Source: a virus. Taken from it: 22,699 nt of DNA. Under the pieces are notes generated by a model, which saw only the letters and a program-made list of their open reading frames with translations, did no database searches and was not told the DNA's origin. The stretch lies in IMG/VR virus record IMGVR_UViG_3300021440_000126, positions 1 to 22,699 of that record; one strand, given 5' to 3'. This document shows positions 13,813 to 21,066 of the stretch, one piece after another. Position 1 is the stretch's first letter; the number at the start of each line of letters is the position of its first letter. The position numbers and the translations under genes were made by a program.

Positions 13813-14562
13813 ATGGATAATGATACCACGTTATACTGCATTTACCGCATTGTTTGTTTTACAACAGGGAAATGTTATGTAGGACAAACAAACAACCCTC
13901 GGTTGCGAAAAACAACGCACTTTTCCAAGTTAAAAAACAATACTCACTACAATGGCTATTTACAGGCGGCTTATAACAAGTACGGCGCGTCCTCGTTCTA
14001 TTTTGAAATATTAGAGACTGATATTTCAAAATCTGCCATTAATTCTAGGGAAATATATTGGATTGATTATATCGGCAAATCGTGCGAATTATACAATCTA
14101 ACACCCGGTGGGTTTGGAGGAAATGGGGCAGGGCGACCATGTACTTGGAATGGTGTTGAATATCGCAGTGTGGCGGAAGCTGCTCGTGCGAACAATATGG
14201 TACTTGAGAAAATGCAAAGCCGAATAAGAAAAGGATACATGCGCGATTCCGATGTTGTTGACCTTCAAAAACCTGTTATTTGGAACGGGATTGAATATAA
14301 AAGCCAAAGTGAAGCTGCTCGTAACCTTAAAATAACTCGTGAACGCCTACGTTATTACATAGCGCAAGGATACGTTTGCGACGAAGATATAGGAAAATTT
14401 GTTACAGGAAAGCTGTGTAGTTGGAACGGTATTCAATATCTTACTGTAAAAGCAGCAGCAACAGCAAATGGAATTGAACACGCAACACTTTGTAATTACA
14501 TAAAACGTGGTTATCAATGTGATGCTGATATTCCCCGAAAACGGCACAAGCTTAATTCTTAA
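13813..14562 (+). CDS. GIY-YIG homing endonuclease with three C-terminal NUMOD-like repeats
   Basis: 249 residues. The nuclease domain is residues ~7-95: IYRIVCFTTGKCYVGQT (Tyr11, Tyr22-Val-Gly24, with the first Gly of GIY replaced by Cys9), Arg30/Arg32, H36, YNKYGASSFYFEILE, and the catalytic Glu80 in REIYWIDYI. The C-terminal part has three tandem ~38-residue units at 110-147, 155-192 and 202-239, each with WNG(V/I)(E/Q)Y, an A-x-A-A helix, (K/Q/R)GY and D-x-D. These resemble NUMOD/IENR1 DNA-binding repeats of homing endonucleases. No intron is visible, so it is freestanding. Its coding sequence is visibly more A/T-rich than its neighbours. It is flanked by its own promoter and a palindromic terminator, directly before the tape measure gene. 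Confidence 0.88.
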   Translation: MDNDTTLYCIYRIVCFTTGKCYVGQTNNPRLRKTTHFSKLKNNTHYNGYLQAAYNKYGASSFYFEILETDISKSAINSREIYWIDYIGKSCELYNLTPGGFGGNGAGRPCTWNGVEYRSVAEAARANNMVLEKMQSRIRKGYMRDSDVVDLQKPVIWNGIEYKSQSEAARNLKITRERLRYYIAQGYVCDEDIGKFVTGKLCSWNGIQYLTVKAAATANGIEHATLCNYIKRGYQCDADIPRKRHKLNS

Positions 14563-14579
14563 ATCAGTTCTACTAATCA

Positions 14580-14615
14580 AGATTAAAAAACACCCAATTG
14601 GGTGTTTTTTAATCT
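14580..14615. terminator. 36-bp perfect palindrome, bidirectional terminator
   Basis: The sequence from 14580 to 14615 is a perfect inverted repeat: outer AGATTAAAAAA, GC-rich CACCC / GGGTG core (14591-14595, 14600-14604), centre AATT. With A runs on the left and T runs on the right, it can terminate transcription on either strand. It closes the homing endonuclease unit. Confidence 0.85.
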
Positions 14616-14617
14616 AA

Positions 14618-14627
14618 GGGAATTCCC
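14618..14627 (+). promoter_or_regulatory. Palindrome at the tape measure ribosome site
   Basis: GGGAATTCCC (14618-14627) touches the ATG at 14628. Its GGG is also part of the ribosome site TAAGGG. Pairing of GGG with CCC across a 4-nt loop could modestly mask initiation. Only three pairs form, so the effect may be small. Confidence 0.35.
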
Positions 14628-17243
14628 ATGTCGCGCGATATTACAATAACGCTTCGTGTAGATAATCAGGCAAGCCAGCCACTTCAGCAGTTTAATACTG
14701 ACATAGCTGGTATTAGTACGTCTTCACAGCAATTGACAAACTCTACAAAGGAGACAGGTACATCTCTTGACACCGTTGCCAATAATGTAGGGAAAATGGC
14801 TTTGGCATGGGTCGGCTGGCGTGGCATCAATGCCGTCAGCGACATGTTTCAGTTGGGGCAGTCGGTTAATATTGCCTCCTCAACTTTTGGAGCGCTCACG
14901 TCCGGCATTGGTGGCTCACAAGTCAACTTGCAAGCGTTGCAAGAGGCAACGGGCGGCGTAGTCGATAACATGACGCTGTTGGCAGGGGCTAACAAGCTGC
15001 TGCAAATGGGGCTTGTCACCAACACCGACGAACTCAGTAGTATGTCCAGTATGGCAGTGAAGCTCGGCGCTACAATGGGCATGGATGCAACCAAAGCCAT
15101 GTCTGATTTTAGTTTGATGTTGGCTAATAACAGCATCATGCGCTTGGATCAATTCGGCATCAGCAGTGGACGTGTCAAGGAACGTATTCAGGAGTTACAA
15201 GATGCAACCGCAGGGTTAAGCCGTTCTGACGCGTTTAAAATGGCGGTGATGGAAGAAGGCGCTAAGGCGCTAGACCGCCTCGGCAATGCGGCAACAGCGG
15301 CGGAAACGCCAATTAACCGTATATCGGCAAGCATTTCGAACATGGCGCAGTCGTTTAGTGCTAACTTCTCGACAGGTGCAAACAGTCTAGTTGGTATGAT
15401 CCAACTTGCAGCGGGATCGTACCCCGGGCAGCAAGACGCGGCAAATGCTAAAGCTTTTGACTCTGCTAAATTTGGCCAACAGTTTGCAACAACACCCATT
15501 AACTTTGACACCATGCAGGGTTATTTGGATATGGCGGGTGTAAGTAAAGGAAGCGATGCTTTCGTTTCGCAGCTTATGTTTACAGTTGCGGAAGCACTCA
15601 AAAATGACCCTAATGCAGACGTAGGAAAACTTGTTGCTGATAAACTTGCACAGGGATGGGCAAACGGCGAAAAAGTCGGTCCACAAGACGTACAAGGCTA
15701 TATTGACGCATTCAATGCAACATGGGGCGATGCAACCGCCATGATGGAAATTGAAGCCAAGAACAAAAACGCCAAACTACAAAAAGAGTTGTACAAATCA
15801 CTTTTAGCCGGTGACAGTGGACGCGATTATGAAAAACCCGTAGACGTACAAGCGGAACAATATGCCGCACTGTTAGCACTACCTGATGAACGTCAAGCCA
15901 GCGTGGCAGCGCAGCGGGAAGCGCAAATGTTAGCAGACAGTTTTCATAATGCGATGAATGGGGTAAGCGGTAGTCTGACAAGTGCGTTCGGGACAATGGG
16001 TTTCGATACGCAATATATGGATACGTCATTATTCACGCAGAAACTTGACCCGCAAATCATGCAAGATATGGTTCCTAAATACATGGAACAATCTAACGCG
16101 GACGCGATTACAAAGGATTTACGCACAGCGCAAGATGAGTTTGCTAAACTTCAGGAAATGTCAGATAAGAAGCTCATCCCTGACGCGCAGCTTGAAAACG
16201 CCAAAAACATGGTTGATAACCTTGACGCTATGGCAACTCAGGCGCAAAAAGCCGCCGACGCGTTCAAAAATCTTACGTTAGGTGAAGCATTCGGGCAGAC
16301 CTCAGGTGGCATGAAGGGCGAAATGACCGATATGGTCATTCAGCAAATGAAAGATAAGGGCTATGGAAAAACAGCCATAGCCAATATGCAAAATGAACTA
16401 GACATGAGCAGTGGTCGTCAGACCGAGTCTAGTGAAGTCATGAAAAACCAAATAGTCCCGATGATAGCAAAAATGACAGCTAAACAAGCTGCTGTCGCGC
16501 TGTCTAACGTGGATGCGTTCCTCAAGGAAGCCACATTGCAGGGCATGAGCGAGGAACAAATCGCGGCTATGTTACCTGAAGTAGTCAGCTTCGATCAAGA
16601 GAACCACACGCGCGACATCACGCAAAAAGAAATTGATGCACAGCGTGCCAAGTGGGAAAAGGATCAAAAGAAAGAAAAGAAGAAAAACAAAGACGGCACC
16701 TATGACTACACAGGTCGCTTTCTTGACGATCTTGGCAAGGTAGTTACGTTCACACCCGACATGAATCAGAAAGTGAATTACACCACATTTACAGGTGGTG
16801 CGGACTTTTCTCAAGGCAACAGTATGCAAGAACTGATTGCTATGTTAAGCGGTAACAATATGGCGCAACCGGGAAACGGCATGGGCGGCGCGGGGAGCAT
16901 CTTTGACGACGAAAAGACACGCGGCAAGGGTAAAGGCGGCAAGAGCGACGGCGCAACGCCTACGGCGGCTATGGCGGGTGACTTGGTGAACATCAAAAAG
17001 GATAGCGTTGACATCAATAAGAACTTTGACATCCTCGACAAAAGTGTATCCAGCATCCAAAAGGCGGGTACAACGTTTGCCAAGGCGATTGAAAGTTTAC
17101 CTGCTGTCAAGACGATTACGCTCAAACTATCGGCAGATGATCCGTCAGGCATACTTGGGTTACTCAAAGCATCACTTGGAGGCGGAAGCATGGCGGAAAT
17201 TGTGAAGAATAACGGCGGTAATGTGCCGGGGGCGGGTGTTTAA
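14628..17243 (+). CDS. Tape measure protein
   Basis: 871 residues, the longest gene here and placed directly after the chaperone block, which identifies the tail tape measure. The N-terminus is coiled-coil-like (ITITLRVDNQASQPLQQFNT; SSQQLTNSTKETGTSLDTV), followed by MALAWVGWRGINAVSDMFQL and the conserved-type region QALQEATGGVVDNMTLLAGA near 104-123 and AMSDFSLMLANNSIMRLDQF near 155-174, as in TP901/lambda-type tape measures. Long helical stretches with Met, Gln and Lys follow, and a Gly/Lys-rich linker at ~760-785. At roughly 0.15 nm per residue the tail would be about 130 nm (inference). There is no embedded peptidase motif that I can see. The stop is immediately followed by the next ATG. 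Confidence 0.9.
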   Translation: MSRDITITLRVDNQASQPLQQFNTDIAGISTSSQQLTNSTKETGTSLDTVANNVGKMALAWVGWRGINAVSDMFQLGQSVNIASSTFGALTSGIGGSQVNLQALQEATGGVVDNMTLLAGANKLLQMGLVTNTDELSSMSSMAVKLGATMGMDATKAMSDFSLMLANNSIMRLDQFGISSGRVKERIQELQDATAGLSRSDAFKMAVMEEGAKALDRLGNAATAAETPINRISASISNMAQSFSANFSTGANSLVGMIQLAAGSYPGQQDAANAKAFDSAKFGQQFATTPINFDTMQGYLDMAGVSKGSDAFVSQLMFTVAEALKNDPNADVGKLVADKLAQGWANGEKVGPQDVQGYIDAFNATWGDATAMMEIEAKNKNAKLQKELYKSLLAGDSGRDYEKPVDVQAEQYAALLALPDERQASVAAQREAQMLADSFHNAMNGVSGSLTSAFGTMGFDTQYMDTSLFTQKLDPQIMQDMVPKYMEQSNADAITKDLRTAQDEFAKLQEMSDKKLIPDAQLENAKNMVDNLDAMATQAQKAADAFKNLTLGEAFGQTSGGMKGEMTDMVIQQMKDKGYGKTAIANMQNELDMSSGRQTESSEVMKNQIVPMIAKMTAKQAAVALSNVDAFLKEATLQGMSEEQIAAMLPEVVSFDQENHTRDITQKEIDAQRAKWEKDQKKEKKKNKDGTYDYTGRFLDDLGKVVTFTPDMNQKVNYTTFTGGADFSQGNSMQELIAMLSGNNMAQPGNGMGGAGSIFDDEKTRGKGKGGKSDGATPTAAMAGDLVNIKKDSVDINKNFDILDKSVSSIQKAGTTFAKAIESLPAVKTITLKLSADDPSGILGLLKASLGGGSMAEIVKNNGGNVPGAGV

Positions 17244-19169
17244 ATGGTAGCAGCGGTATACGAGTTAAAAGTTGATACGCGGCGCACGGGTACATATGCG
17301 GCGGCGGCTGATGACTTGACAAGCCGCCTCATCGGGCAAGCGACGTTTGGTGAGGGTATGAACAGCGCTTATCAAGACTTTGCACAACCTGCCCGTGCGA
17401 CGTTTCAGCTAGACAACAGCGATGGCGCGTTTAACCAGAACGTAGACAGCACTTACTCGCCATCTGTCACGGTGACAGGTCCTTTCTTTTTTTCGTCGCT
17501 TGGTGCGGTTGTTTCAAATGCGATTGCTACTGTAACAATAGGCAAAACGTATAAGGTTGAATTTACGTCAACGATGGTCTACCCAAGTATTCCAAACTTG
17601 GGCTATTTAGGCGTTTACGACGGCTCGACGCGCGTCGGTCCGAGTATTCATGGCTATGCAGATCATGTCTATACGCATGGTGACACAGCACAGACGTACT
17701 ATGTGAATGCTGAGACGACAACGCTCTACCTTAAGTCCACTGGTAAATGCGATTTCTATGTCGCACAAGTCACCGTTACTGAAGTCACCAAATACGGTAA
17801 TTTGATGCTGGAAGGCACAATAGCGCGGTTGCGGATGACGGTTAACAGCACCACGAAGACACTGTACGAAGGGCGTATTGATTCGCTCGACTTGTCTGCG
17901 GGTTCTACGAGTCGCCGCGTAGCCACATTGACACTCAGCGATCCTATGCTTGATTTATTGGATACCGAGGCGACTATCCCGTTGTATACCAATATCACGC
18001 CGGACACCGCAATTTCTAACATTCTTGACTTGGCTGTTATTCCATTACCGTACATTGATAGTTATTGGATGCTCGGCATTGAAGGCGCAAGCGAACTAGG
18101 TGAGACAACTTACATATTCAGCAAAGGATCACCGGAACTAGGAGCGGGATCGACTACTTATAACTATGTAGGCGATAACACGATTGGAGACGGAAAAGCG
18201 GTTAGTGTCCAAACGTTGTTACGCGATATTGTAGCGGGGGAGATATACGGGCGGTTTTTCTGGAAGTCAAGCATTGCTAACTTCTGTTTTCAAGCCCGGT
18301 CACTTGACTTCAACAACTGGAACACGTCTATTTTTACCATGACAGATGCTGACTATGAGGTTGACGCATCGGTTTACACCCGCGCACATGTCACCAATAA
18401 ATCGTTTGTGACTTATCAACCGCGCAAGGTGGGTACGCCCGCAACGGTGCTATGGAGCGCTGATGATGTGCCATTTACAATGGGCGCAACCAAAAAGAAA
18501 ATCGTCGCACGGTTCAGAGACGTAAACAACGAATCCGCACGCGTCGGTGCAACGGATGTTATCGCGCCTGTTGCCAACACAGACTACACCATTGTAATGG
18601 CAGGTGGTACGGGCGGTGACGTTTCCGCAAGTGTAGGTGTCTCGGCATTGATAGGTGCAAACAGCGCTGAAATTACGATTGACAACACCAATAATTCATT
18701 TGCTATCCGTGTAACGTCCCTGCAAATTAGAGGCACACCGCTAACCACATTTGACCCGCGCACGTTGGAAAGCGAAATGGAGTTGAGCCAACGGGATTTG
18801 AAGGTTGCGCCGGAACGGTTGAATTACCGTCTCATTGACACTGAAAACGTCGCGCAATCGGTAGTGGATTACGTCGCACGAAAGAACAATTATCCCACAT
18901 TCGTATTTGACAAGGTGACGTTTATTGCCAATAAAGCGAGTAACCGCTTTGATTTTATCCTCAATGGCGATATAGGCGACACGGTAACCGTAACGAATGG
19001 ATGGCTCGGCTACTCCAAGATTCACGGCATCACCGGCATTAAGCACACGATTACATGGGGCGGTGACCACACGCACCAAGTTACTTTTCAATTACGTCCA
19101 TCCACGTTTGACCATGCGTGGATACTTGGCACAAGCCTACTCGATGTAGACACTATTCTTGTATTCTAA
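17244..19169 (+). CDS. Tail hub / tail-tip protein
   Basis: 641 residues, beginning right after the tape measure stop, which is the position of distal tail / tail-hub proteins. Near residues 47-65 it reads QPARATFQLDNSDGAFNQN, a motif I associate with tail-hub type proteins ('a.ftLdNsDgrF.p'). Then comes an inserted beta-rich jelly-roll-like stretch (~80-180, with YADHVYTHGDTAQTYYVNA), a return to hub-like sequence (YEGRIDSLDLSAGSTSRRVA; LSDPMLDLLDTEATIPL), and a C-terminal region on DTVTVTNGWLGYSKIHGITG. The inserted stretch may be a carbohydrate-binding module. Combined Dit and hub functions in one protein would explain the very short tail-tip gene list. Confidence 0.72.
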   Translation: MVAAVYELKVDTRRTGTYAAAADDLTSRLIGQATFGEGMNSAYQDFAQPARATFQLDNSDGAFNQNVDSTYSPSVTVTGPFFFSSLGAVVSNAIATVTIGKTYKVEFTSTMVYPSIPNLGYLGVYDGSTRVGPSIHGYADHVYTHGDTAQTYYVNAETTTLYLKSTGKCDFYVAQVTVTEVTKYGNLMLEGTIARLRMTVNSTTKTLYEGRIDSLDLSAGSTSRRVATLTLSDPMLDLLDTEATIPLYTNITPDTAISNILDLAVIPLPYIDSYWMLGIEGASELGETTYIFSKGSPELGAGSTTYNYVGDNTIGDGKAVSVQTLLRDIVAGEIYGRFFWKSSIANFCFQARSLDFNNWNTSIFTMTDADYEVDASVYTRAHVTNKSFVTYQPRKVGTPATVLWSADDVPFTMGATKKKIVARFRDVNNESARVGATDVIAPVANTDYTIVMAGGTGGDVSASVGVSALIGANSAEITIDNTNNSFAIRVTSLQIRGTPLTTFDPRTLESEMELSQRDLKVAPERLNYRLIDTENVAQSVVDYVARKNNYPTFVFDKVTFIANKASNRFDFILNGDIGDTVTVTNGWLGYSKIHGITGIKHTITWGGDHTHQVTFQLRPSTFDHAWILGTSLLDVDTILVF

Positions 19170-19184
19170 AAAGGAAAATACGCT

Positions 19185-19679
19185 ATGACTGCTGTATGGA
19201 CTGCTGACCGCACTTGGACAACGGGCGAATTAGTGACCGCTGCTATCATGAATACTTACATTCGTGATAACCTTGACTTCCTCAAAACCCCTGCCACAAG
19301 CGGCAAGGTGACATGGGCAGCCGATTTCACAACGGCAAGCGCGTCTTTTGTTGACGTGACAAGCGCGACCACTACGTTTACGACTTATGGCGGTGGTGTA
19401 GATGTCATGATTCGTATTACAACGCAATGCAGCGCGACATCAACAGCGACATTCAATCTTGTGGTAGATGGCAGCACAAACTATCTACTTGGGGCATTTA
19501 AATATTCTGTAATCACTTCCGATTATGTAATATATTTGCCTGAACATATACCCGCGCTGTCTGCCGGTTCACATACTATAAAATTGCAAGCAAAGGTTTC
19601 GTCGGGGACAATGACCATTCGAGGTACTACGGCGGCGGTGGGTGATCCATTGTTTTACTGCCGTGAAGCAGGCGCGTAA
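19185..19679 (+). CDS. Candidate tail-tip adhesin / small fibre protein
   Basis: 164 residues with AAGGAA upstream of ATG 19185. The first ~35 residues (WTADRTWTTGELVTAAIMNT, then YIRDNLDFLKTPA) are a helical motif that I see in phage minor tail proteins, probably for attachment or trimerisation. Residues ~45-164 are Thr/Ser/Ala-rich alternating strands (FTTASASFVDVTSATTTFTT; LPALSAGSHTIKLQ-like stretch), typical of a small beta-sandwich receptor-binding head. It is the last tail gene before the accessory promoter at 19688, so it is the best candidate for host recognition. No chaperone or fibre-assembly gene follows. Confidence 0.6.
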   Translation: MTAVWTADRTWTTGELVTAAIMNTYIRDNLDFLKTPATSGKVTWAADFTTASASFVDVTSATTTFTTYGGGVDVMIRITTQCSATSTATFNLVVDGSTNYLLGAFKYSVITSDYVIYLPEHIPALSAGSHTIKLQAKVSSGTMTIRGTTAAVGDPLFYCREAGA

Positions 19680-19687
19680 TCAATACG

Positions 19688-19696
19688 TGCTATAAT
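19688..19696 (+). promoter_or_regulatory. Extended -10 promoter, leader unit C
   Basis: TGC (19688-19690) plus TATAAT (19691-19696) is a perfect extended -10, just after the tail gene stop. No -35 match at 16-18 bp. It lies 84 nt before a TTG start at 19775 that carries a strong ribosome site. Confidence 0.68.
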
Positions 19697-19708
19697 AACA
19701 ACTAAAAA

Positions 19709-19743
19709 GCGGCTTGAGGCAGGCGTTGCACCTGCCCGGTCGC
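19709..19743 (+). promoter_or_regulatory. 5' leader stem-loop of unit C
   Basis: GCGGC (19709-19713) pairs with GTCGC (19739-19743, one G-T pair). Inside, GGCAGG (19718-19723) pairs with CCTGCC (19731-19736) around a CGTTGCA loop. It starts 12 nt after the -10. A second small stem, TGTCC / GGACA, then surrounds the GAGGAGG ribosome site (19760s), so initiation may be regulated. Confidence 0.55.
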
Positions 19744-19774
19744 CTAACCACTGTCCACGAGGAGGACAATAGAT

Positions 19775-19840
19775 TTGAACAGTTTACCACAGTTAAGAAA
19801 AGTAAAGAACAACAATAAAGCGGTGAATCGCTATGGATAA
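19775..19840 (+). CDS. Putative 21-residue leader peptide
   Basis: A TTG start 9 nt after GGAGG (19761-19765) opens a frame of 21 residues: MNSLPQLRKVKNNN and then KAVNRYG, ending at TAA 19838-19840. It overlaps the next gene's ATG (19833) by 8 nt, and that gene has no good ribosome site of its own, so the peptide probably serves to bring ribosomes to it (translational coupling). Its first bases match the start of the 8370 gene closely (tga-R-cagttt-R-ccaca). It is strongly basic. Whether the peptide itself has a function is unknown. Confidence 0.45.
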   Translation: MNSLPQLRKVKNNNKAVNRYG

Positions 19841-20579
19841 CAACACTGAGACACCACCTGCGATAACCGACAGCGAGATTATTCGCATTGTACAGCCGGA
19901 ACTTGACGCACTTGAAAAGCGGCTATCTTCAGACAATCGCGCTATGATTGTAGCAGCTTTGTCTACAATACCATCTGAAGACACAGTTAAGCGCATGATT
20001 GACGACCAAGTAGCCAACGCGCGTAAAGAATTGCTTGAAAGCATCAACTCCGTGGTTGGCAGCGTTAACTCAATCGACATGCACTTGCGGCAAGCTGAAG
20101 GCAGTTTTAGCGAGGCCAAAAAGACGCTAGGACTTGCCGTTGAAAAATTTGAAACGTTTGTTGCTAGAGGTGAAAGTATGTTCGCATCACTTGAGGAGCG
20201 TCAAAACTCAGTCGATAAGGACGTGTTAGCACTGAGTACCGAAGTTGCCACCGTTCGCAATCAAGCCGGTATCAACCGCATTGAACTTGCACAAACAACA
20301 GATCACCTAAACGACTTAAAATTTGATGTACACGGTGACCCAAGTAAGCCGGATATGCCGTCATTATTTAAGGCGATTACGTCTACCAACGAAAGCGTAA
20401 GTCAGCTTAACGCGCGTGTGGCAAAATATGACACTGTAGCAGACGTTTTAGCCCGTATCTGGCAAAACAAAGTAGGCAAGGCGGTTATCATGCTTATGCT
20501 GAGTGCTTTTGCTACCGACATGGTGTATACGGCTACTAAGATCATTCAGGCGGTGTTAGCCGGCGGTAAGCTACCATGA
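19833..20579 (+). CDS. Coiled-coil protein with C-terminal membrane helix
   Basis: 248 residues. Residues ~10-40 and ~70-140 are long charged helices with coiled-coil character (QVANARKELLESINSVVGSV; QAEGSFSEAKKTLGLAVEKF; RQNSVDKDVLALSTEVATVR). A C-terminal hydrophobic helix lies around 215-240 (AVIMLMLSAFATDMVYTATK), followed by IIQAVLAGGKLP. The layout is cytoplasmic coiled coil anchored at the membrane. It stands at the lysis/accessory end of the late region and could be a holin-like or host-interaction protein, but no known family is recognised. The start overlaps the leader peptide, and the end overlaps the HExxH gene by 4 nt (ATGA). Confidence 0.65.
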   Translation: MDNNTETPPAITDSEIIRIVQPELDALEKRLSSDNRAMIVAALSTIPSEDTVKRMIDDQVANARKELLESINSVVGSVNSIDMHLRQAEGSFSEAKKTLGLAVEKFETFVARGESMFASLEERQNSVDKDVLALSTEVATVRNQAGINRIELAQTTDHLNDLKFDVHGDPSKPDMPSLFKAITSTNESVSQLNARVAKYDTVADVLARIWQNKVGKAVIMLMLSAFATDMVYTATKIIQAVLAGGKLP

Positions 20580-20890
20580 TAACCACTGTCAAGATTGGTG
20601 CGTTACAGTATGATGTCAAGGAAACGGTTGATCTTAAGCGCGTTGAAGATGGCGCGATGCTGTATGGGTATATTCATCATCTAACACAGCAAATTGAAGT
20701 TGAAAAAGAGATGACAGCGCCTATCCAAAAGATTGCGCTTTTGCATGAAATACTACACGGGATTATCCATCAGTCGGGCATTATCTCAGATGACGAAGAG
20801 CAGTTCATTATCGCCATTAGCCACGGGCTTTATGCACTGCTGCGAGATAACCCGCACGTTATACAGTACATCGTGGGAACAACGCTATGA
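20576..20890 (+). CDS. Phage ImmA/IrrE-like zinc metallopeptidase homologue (HExxH)
   Basis: 104 residues. LLHEILHGIIHQSG contains H57-E58-I59-L60-H61, the zinc-binding HExxH motif, with acidic residues 72-75 (DDEE) as a possible third ligand. The order 'short beta start, YGYIHHLTQQIEVEKEM, kqt-like lead-in, LHEILHGI, E..I.A.S.GLYALLRDNP' is the usual layout of small phage proteins annotated as ImmA/IrrE-like metallopeptidases. These are thought to be proteases; in ImmA the target is a repressor. It is cotranscribed between the coiled-coil membrane protein and a 25-residue peptide with ATGA overlaps on both sides. The substrate here is unknown. Confidence 0.78.
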   Translation: MITTVKIGALQYDVKETVDLKRVEDGAMLYGYIHHLTQQIEVEKEMTAPIQKIALLHEILHGIIHQSGIISDDEEQFIIAISHGLYALLRDNPHVIQYIVGTTL

Positions 20891-20964
20891 CACTCCTCCG
20901 CGCACTATGGCGCAAGTTCACGCGCTGGCTGTTTGGTTCGGAGCCTGATAACCCGCGTTGGTGA
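20887..20964 (+). CDS. Putative 25-residue cationic Trp-rich peptide
   Basis: ATG 20887 overlaps the previous stop by 4 nt (ATGA), the same coupling used by the two genes before it, which is why I think it is real despite its size. The peptide is MTLLRALWRKFTRWLFGSEP followed by DNPRW: four Trp and six Arg/Lys against two acidic residues. The first 16 residues form a strongly amphipathic basic helix (L/W/F on one face, R/K on the other). It could bind membranes or nucleic acids, or be a tiny lysis/toxic peptide. No homologue is known to me. Confidence 0.45.
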   Translation: MTLLRALWRKFTRWLFGSEPDNPRW

Positions 20965-20992
20965 CTGTTACTATCTGTAAGAGGTTGTTTTG

Positions 20993-21001
20993 TGATATAA
21001 T
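20993..21001 (+). promoter_or_regulatory. Extended -10 promoter, leader unit D
   Basis: TGA (20993-20995) plus TATAAT (20996-21001) is a perfect extended -10 in the intergenic gap, 71 nt before ATG 21067. No convincing -35 hexamer at the proper distance. Confidence 0.68.
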
Positions 21002-21019
21002 TGTTCTATCGTAAATGAA

Positions 21020-21042
21020 AACCCACGCTTACTACGTGGGTT
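21020..21042 (+). promoter_or_regulatory. 5' leader stem-loop of unit D
   Basis: AACCCACG (21020-21027) pairs perfectly with CGTGGGTT (21035-21042) around a CTTACTA loop. An outer TATC (21007-21010) / GATA (21044-21047) can extend it. It starts 18 nt after the -10 and ends 24 nt before the start codon, with AAAGGAAAA as ribosome site. No T tract follows. Confidence 0.58.
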
Positions 21043-21066
21043 AGATAACCAAAGGAAAACACCCTT

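Noticed and set aside
19705-19770. Possible tRNA in the structured region after the tail-tip gene
   Set aside because: There is one GC-rich stem and a small second stem but no cloverleaf, anticodon arm or TTC-type T loop; a promoter and ribosome site explain the region better.
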